From the NCBI GenBank assembly GCA_023954075.1, contig JAMLIV010000012.1, positions 25,218 to 89,217 on the forward strand: 64,000 nucleotides of DNA, given 5' to 3'. Under the pieces are notes generated by a model. It was not told where the DNA came from. It saw only the letters and a program-made list of their open reading frames with translations, and did not search any database. The stretch comes from Lysobacteraceae bacterium. Lineage in GTDB: Bacteria; Pseudomonadota; Gammaproteobacteria; Xanthomonadales; Xanthomonadaceae. Within the stretch, counting starts at the first letter, position 1. Every line of letters starts with the position of its first letter. The position numbers and the translations under genes are program-made. This document shows, one piece after another, positions 60,307 to 64,000 of this stretch.

Positions 60307-61083
60307 ATGGATCAGACCTTTCCCCTGCTGGATGCGCAGCGCATCGGCGCGGCACTGCCCGCAGGCTGGCGCGAGCGGCTGCACGTGCGTGGCGAGGTGG
60401 GCTCGACCCAGGCCGAGCTTCTTGCTGCGGCGGCGCGCTGGCCGGACCGCAGCGTCGTGGTGAGTGATCGACAGCAGGGCGGGCGCGGGCGGCGCGGGCG
60501 CGGATGGCATTCGCCGCCGGGCCAGTCGCTGGCCTTGTCTCTTTTCGTACGCAGTCGGACGGGAGCACGCTGGCCCTCCGGCCTGACCCTCGCGCTGGGC
60601 GTGGCGGCGGCCGAAGCGCTGTATCGCGCCGGTGCCTGCGGCATAGGCCTCAAGTGGCCCAACGACCTGGTGCACGATGGTGCAAAGCTCGGCGGCATCC
60701 TGGTGGAAAGCTGCGCCGAGGGCGTGGTCGCCGGGATCGGCATCAACCTGAGCCTGAACCAGAGCGCACGGGCCGCCATCGGGCAGCCCTGCACCGACCT
60801 TGCGGCTGCGGGCTGTCGGATTGAGCGCGAAACCCTGGCGGCGGCTTTGATCCTGGCCTGGAATGCCGCGTTCGACGAGGTCCTCGCCGGGCGCGTCGAG
60901 GCGCTGCTCGCCGCCTGGGCGGGGCTGGATGCGCTGGCCGGCCGCCGGGTCCGCGTGGAGTCCGGTGGTACGCCGCTGGAAGGCATCGCGCGAGGCATCG
61001 ACGCACACGGCCGCCTGCTTCTGGATGTCGCCGGCGAATGTCGCGCCTTCACCAGCGCGGATGTCTCGGTGCGGCCGGCATGA
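60307..61083 (+). CDS. birA: Biotin:[acetyl-CoA-carboxylase] ligase (BirA, group I)
   Basis: A 258-residue ligase that attaches biotin to the AccB subunit. GEVGSTQAELLAA, RQQGGRGRRGRGWHSPPGQSLALSL (biotinyl-AMP loop), KWPNDLV and GGILVE are standard, and a C-terminal SH3-like domain (LAGRRVRVESGGTPLEGIARGID) follows. It lacks the N-terminal winged helix of E. coli BirA (321 residues), so it should not repress biotin genes. ATG 60307 is used; ATG 60222 would add 28 residues of non-typical sequence. The stop overlaps coaX. Confidence 0.93.
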   Translation: MDQTFPLLDAQRIGAALPAGWRERLHVRGEVGSTQAELLAAAARWPDRSVVVSDRQQGGRGRRGRGWHSPPGQSLALSLFVRSRTGARWPSGLTLALGVAAAEALYRAGACGIGLKWPNDLVHDGAKLGGILVESCAEGVVAGIGINLSLNQSARAAIGQPCTDLAAAGCRIERETLAAALILAWNAAFDEVLAGRVEALLAAWAGLDALAGRRVRVESGGTPLEGIARGIDAHGRLLLDVAGECRAFTSADVSVRPA

Positions 61084-61829
61084 GGCTGCTCGCGGATCTG
61101 GGAAACACCCGGCTCAAGTGCGCCCTGGCCGATGGGCGGAAGCTGGTCGCCACCTGGGCCGGGTCGCACGCGCAGGCCGGATTTCTCGACGATCTGCAGG
61201 GCTGGCTTGCGGGCGAGGCGGCGATGATCGGGGAAACCTGGCTGGCCTCGGTTGCGCGCGAGGAGGTGACCGCGGCGGTAGCGGCGCGTTTGGAATCCAT
61301 CGGCCCGTCGCCACGGCGGGCTCGCGTGTCGGCGCAGGCGCTGGGAGTGACGGTCGGCTACGAGCGCGTCGACGAGCTGGGCGTGGATCGCTGGCTGGCC
61401 CTGCTGGCGGCCCGCGCGCGCGGTTTGGGCCCGTGCATCGTTGCCAGCGTGGGCTCCGCGCTCACCATCGACGCGCTGCTGGCCGACGGGCGGCACCTCG
61501 GCGGCCTGATCGCGCCGACCCCGGACGCCATGCGCGAGGCGCTGTACGCCCGCGCGCCCGCGCTGCCGCGCGCGCGTGGCGAAATCGCCGCGTTCGCCAC
61601 CGGCACCGCCAGCGGAATCGAAAGCGGCTGCCTGCTGGCGTCGATCGCGCTGATCGAGCGCAGCGCCGCACGGCTCGCCGATCATGCCGGGGCGCGCGTG
61701 GCGCGGGTCCTGTCCGGCGGCGGCGCGCAGCCGCTGCGCCCGTGGCTGGACGAACACCGGTTCCTGCCCGATCTCGTGCTCGAAGGACTCGCCCTGTGGG
61801 CGCAGGCTACCCTGCTGCCGGGCGATTAG
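61080..61829 (+). CDS. coaX: Type III pantothenate kinase CoaX
   Basis: A 249-residue ASKHA-type kinase for the first step of coenzyme A synthesis. LLADLGNTRLKCAL (phosphate 1), the substrate region GVDRWLALLAA, VASVGSALTIDALLADGRHLGGLIAP (Asp and Gly-rich phosphate 2 region) and the late GGGAQPL are as in CoaX. Here the common GTA(L/T)T motif reads GSALTID. The type III enzyme is not feedback inhibited. The birA-coaX pair, joined by a 4-base overlap, is a recurrent order in Proteobacteria. Confidence 0.92.
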   Translation: MRLLADLGNTRLKCALADGRKLVATWAGSHAQAGFLDDLQGWLAGEAAMIGETWLASVAREEVTAAVAARLESIGPSPRRARVSAQALGVTVGYERVDELGVDRWLALLAARARGLGPCIVASVGSALTIDALLADGRHLGGLIAPTPDAMREALYARAPALPRARGEIAAFATGTASGIESGCLLASIALIERSAARLADHAGARVARVLSGGGAQPLRPWLDEHRFLPDLVLEGLALWAQATLLPGD

Positions 61830-61859
61830 AATGCGTCTGACTTTCCGGAACCGGTGCCG

Positions 61860-62537
61860 ATGCTGACGCGTTCGCTGATCGCCATCCTGCTCGTGATGAA
61901 TCTCGTCGTTGCGGCGTGGCTCTGGCTGCGGCCGGTGCCGCTGCAGGTTCAGGCCGAGCCGCAGGCACCTGCGTCGAACGCGCCGACGCTGGTGCTGTTG
62001 AGCGAGGAGGAGGACCCCGCGCCTGCCGGTGACCTCAGGCTGGCCGAACCCGACGGCCCACCCGAGCCTACGCCGGGCCTGGATCGCCTGGTGTGCCTGG
62101 AGATCGGCCCCTTTCTGACCCAGGCCGACCTGCGGCGGGCGATGAACGCCTTCACCCCGTCGGCCGAGCGCCTGCAGTTTCGCGAAACCCGCGCGCTGGC
62201 CAGCCGTGGCTACTGGGTCTACCTGCCCGCGCAAGGCTCACGCGACGCGGCGCTGGCGACCGCGCGCGAGCTCTCGGCCAAAGGCTTGCGCGACTATTAC
62301 GTCGTGGCCGCCGGCGAGCGCGAGAACACCATTTCGCTGGGTCTGTTCCGCGAGATGAACAACGCCCGCCAGCGCCACGAGCAGGTGCGCGCACTGGGCT
62401 TCGATGCGCAGCTGCAGACGCGTTCCGACGAGATTCCGAACTATTGGATCGACCTCATGGTCGACAAGGAATTCGACTGGCAGTCGCGCGTCGCCGGCTA
62501 CCCGGGCGTCACTGCCGCCACCGTGGCCTGTCGATGA
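61860..62537 (+). CDS. SPOR-domain protein, membrane anchored
   Basis: A 225-residue protein with an N-terminal membrane anchor (residues about 6-25), an acidic Pro-rich linker (about 28-75), then a SPOR-like region; YYVVAAGERENTISLGLFREMNNARQRHEQVRALGFDAQL is the typical SPOR repeat. SPOR domains bind denuded glycans at the septum. ATG 61860 is preferred over GTG 61854 (MPM). A TAGAAT -10-like element at 61827-61832 lies at the coaX stop, so it may have its own promoter. Confidence 0.8.
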   Translation: MLTRSLIAILLVMNLVVAAWLWLRPVPLQVQAEPQAPASNAPTLVLLSEEEDPAPAGDLRLAEPDGPPEPTPGLDRLVCLEIGPFLTQADLRRAMNAFTPSAERLQFRETRALASRGYWVYLPAQGSRDAALATARELSAKGLRDYYVVAAGERENTISLGLFREMNNARQRHEQVRALGFDAQLQTRSDEIPNYWIDLMVDKEFDWQSRVAGYPGVTAATVACR

Positions 62538-62639
62538 AGGCGTCTCGCAGATGTGCCACGATTCCGGCGAGGTTGGGGTAGAATCGCCGCCCCGCTGCCG
62601 CCTGACTCCAGCTGCGCCGCAGCCATCCCGCGTACCCAT

Positions 62640-62715
62640 GCCGCTTTAGCTCAGTTGGTAGAGCAACTGATTTGTAATCAGTAGGTCCACAGTTCGAGTC
62701 TGTGAAGCGGCACCA
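62640..62715 (+). tRNA. tRNA-Thr (anticodon UGU)
   Basis: A complete 76-base cloverleaf. Acceptor GCCGCTT pairs with AAGCGGC, followed by A and encoded CCA (62713-62715). D-loop region AGCTCAGTTGGTAGAGC, anticodon stem ACTGA/TCAGT with loop TTTGTAA (anticodon TGT at loop positions 3-5), and T-arm CACAGTTCGAGTCTGTG are all canonical. Its 3' end is the probable attachment site of the element that starts beyond it. Confidence 0.97.
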
Positions 62716-62762
62716 ATAAAATCAGTCAGTTGCCGATGAGCCGCGCGTCGGCACTTGTGGTG

Positions 62763-62794
62763 TTGGGACAGTTTTGGGACATTCCATCCCAAAA
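62763..62794 (+). repeat. Short direct and inverted repeats before the integrase gene
   Basis: TTGGGACA occurs twice, at 62763-62770 and 62774-62781 (11-base phase), and TTTTGGGA (62772-62779) is inverted as TCCCAAAA (62787-62794). Position between the tRNA 3' end and the integrase fits arm-type integrase sites or an int promoter element. Confidence 0.5.
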
Positions 62795-62815
62795 TCCGGC
62801 CACAAGGGGCATCGC

Positions 62816-63874
62816 ATGGCAACAATCGAAACCCGGATCGGGAAGGACGGCGGCAAGCAGTACCGGGTGAAAATCCGGATGCGTGGGCACCCTTCCGCGT
62901 CGGCCACGTTTGACCGCGTCACAGACGCCAGACGATGGGCCGCCGAAACCGAGACCGCCATACGGCAGGGACGCTACTTCCAGCAGGCCGAGGCACGTCG
63001 GCACACGGTCGCCGACCTGGTCGACCGCTACATCGCCGAGACACTTCCCCATGCGTCTGTCCGCCACAAGAAGGAACGGGCGCTCCTGTTGGAGCGATGG
63101 CGCGATCGGCTCGGGCACCTGACCCTGGCTGACCTGACAGGCCCGAAGATTGCCGAGGCGCGCGCCTCGATGCTCGGGCGCATCACCCGCCTTGGGAAGC
63201 CCGTCACGCCGGCATCCGTGAACCGGGAGATGCAGGCCCTGTCGTCCGCGCTGACGGCGGCAGTGAAGGAATACGGCTGGCTCGATGACTCGCCCATGCG
63301 CAAGGTCAAGCGGTTGACCGAGCCGAGCGGGCGTGTCCGGTTTCTGTCCGATACGGAGCGCGAGGCGCTGCTGCGCGAGTGCCGGGCGCACGATGAGAGT
63401 CTTCACACCTTGGTTGTCCTGGCGCTCTCCACCGGCGCACGGCAAGGGGAACTGCTGGGGCTGCGCTGGGCGGACGTGGACATGAAGCGCGGCCTGCTGA
63501 CATTCCACGAAACCAAGAACGGCGAACGTCGATCGGTGCCGCTGGTGGGTGTCGCGCACAAACTCATGGCAGAGCATCGCCGGATCCGACGCTTGGATAC
63601 TGATCTGGTATTCCCGGGCCGCACCGGCAAGTCGCGCGAGGTCGGCAAGATGTTCCGGGAAGCCTGCCAACGCGCCGATGTGCAGAACTTCCGCTTCCAC
63701 GACCTGCGGCACTGCGCCGCGTCGGAATTGGCGATGAACGGTGCCACGCTGGCCGAGATTGCCGAGGTATTGGGGCACAAGACCTTGCAGATGGTGAAGC
63801 GTTACAGCCATTTGACCGAGGGCCATACCCGCGGCGTGCTGGAGCGGATGAACGCGCGGGTGTTCGGGGAGTGA
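62816..63874 (+). CDS. int: Tyrosine recombinase/integrase of an integrated element
   Basis: A 352-residue phage-type integrase: N-terminal arm/core-binding SAM-like domain (about 55-165) and catalytic domain. The catalytic set is complete: Arg209 (STGARQGELLGL), Lys234, His295 and Arg298 (HDLRH), His321 (LGHKTL), Tyr330 (KRYSHL). It is read away from tRNA-Thr, only 100 bases after the tRNA, the usual arrangement of a genomic island or prophage inserted at a tRNA. ATG 62816 has AAGGGG upstream; the longer frame from 62774 overlaps repeats. Its codon use looks less GC-saturated than that of its neighbours, which fits horizontal transfer. Confidence 0.95.
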   Translation: MATIETRIGKDGGKQYRVKIRMRGHPSASATFDRVTDARRWAAETETAIRQGRYFQQAEARRHTVADLVDRYIAETLPHASVRHKKERALLLERWRDRLGHLTLADLTGPKIAEARASMLGRITRLGKPVTPASVNREMQALSSALTAAVKEYGWLDDSPMRKVKRLTEPSGRVRFLSDTEREALLRECRAHDESLHTLVVLALSTGARQGELLGLRWADVDMKRGLLTFHETKNGERRSVPLVGVAHKLMAEHRRIRRLDTDLVFPGRTGKSREVGKMFREACQRADVQNFRFHDLRHCAASELAMNGATLAEIAEVLGHKTLQMVKRYSHLTEGHTRGVLERMNARVFGE

Positions 63875-64000
63875 TGGCAATGGACTTCCTGATCGACTTC
63901 GACCTGTTCCTCGCGCTGACCGGCCTCACATCAGGTGAGCATGGCAACTGGACCCTGAGCGCGGAGGGGATCAGATCGTCGGTGAGTGCTGATGGACCGT
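63874..64000 (+). CDS. N-terminal part of an unknown protein downstream of the integrase
   Basis: An open frame starts at ATG 63874, overlapping the integrase stop (TGATG), and reaches the window end without a stop, giving 42 residues (beginning MAMDFLIDFDLFLALTG). The overlap suggests it is translated with int. No domain is recognisable; it could also start at ATG 63880. If real, it is the first cargo gene of the element. Confidence 0.45.
   Translation, partial: MAMDFLIDFDLFLALTGLTSGEHGNWTLSAEGIRSSVSADGP

Overview
This window is a stretch of chromosome from a high-GC gammaproteobacterium, most likely of the order Xanthomonadales (Lysobacterales). The evidence is the RNase P RNA followed by a division/cell-wall cluster lacking murD and murB, the metX-metB pair behind a SAM riboswitch, the DciA-M23 peptidase-secA order after lpxC, the phoPQ-type pair preceded by a small PepSY-like secreted protein, and GGGATTCGGGATT-type dispersed palindromes. 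The assignment rests on gene order and protein signatures alone; no search was run.

Layout. 1-2.8 kb: end of an acyltransferase, a YheT-type hydrolase, a PEBP-family protein and uppP. 2.9-5.4 kb (minus): metX-metB methionine genes with a near-consensus promoter and a SAM-I riboswitch. 5.46-5.94 kb: rnpB and its terminator. 6.1-21.8 kb: the dcw cluster mraZ-rsmH-ftsL-ftsI-murE-murF-mraY-ftsW-murG-murC-ddl-ftsQ-ftsA-ftsZ, with a promoter and MraZ operator in front; from rsmH to ftsA every junction overlaps. 22.1-28.4 kb: lpxC, divergent dciA and an M23 peptidase, secA, and a Nudix-ThiE-like fusion. 28.5-35.6 kb (minus): arsC, a six-gene Mrp/Pha-type cation/proton antiporter operon with fused A+B subunit, and yceH. 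35.7-38.0 kb: an ABC-F ATPase and an FmdB-type zinc ribbon. 38.1-45.3 kb: a LysR regulator divergent from a branched-chain keto acid dehydrogenase operon (E1alpha, E1beta, E2, E3) plus ilvE. 45.4-50.4 kb: an HlyD-RbbA-YhhJ-like ABC exporter. 50.5-53.1 kb: a MaoC-Pta fusion and an acetate/propionate kinase. 53.2-59.7 kb: pirin, dusA, an arginine-deiminase-like protein, a phoPQ-type two-component system and mtfA. 59.9-62.5 kb: a small secreted protein, birA-coaX and a SPOR-domain protein. 62.64 kb to the end: tRNA-Thr(UGU), followed at once by a tyrosine integrase and an incomplete ORF, which looks like the edge of an integrated element.

How the parts work together: most of the window is housekeeping. 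Peptidoglycan precursor synthesis (MurE/F/C/G, MraY, Ddl), lipid carrier recycling (UppP), septal synthesis (FtsI/W/L/Q/A/Z), lipid A synthesis (LpxC) and secretion (SecA) sit together. Branched-chain amino acid degradation forms one compact operon, from transaminase to acyl-CoA.

No CRISPR array, insertion sequence, toxin-antitoxin pair or clear defence system is visible. The most unusual feature is that dispersed palindromic repeats lie inside reading frames: in the linkers of the ABC-F protein, the E2 subunit and the RbbA-like transporter, at the FtsQ C-terminus, and around the start of the Nudix gene. In each case the frame stays open. The island edge after tRNA-Thr is the most likely place for accessory genes, but almost all of it lies outside the window.
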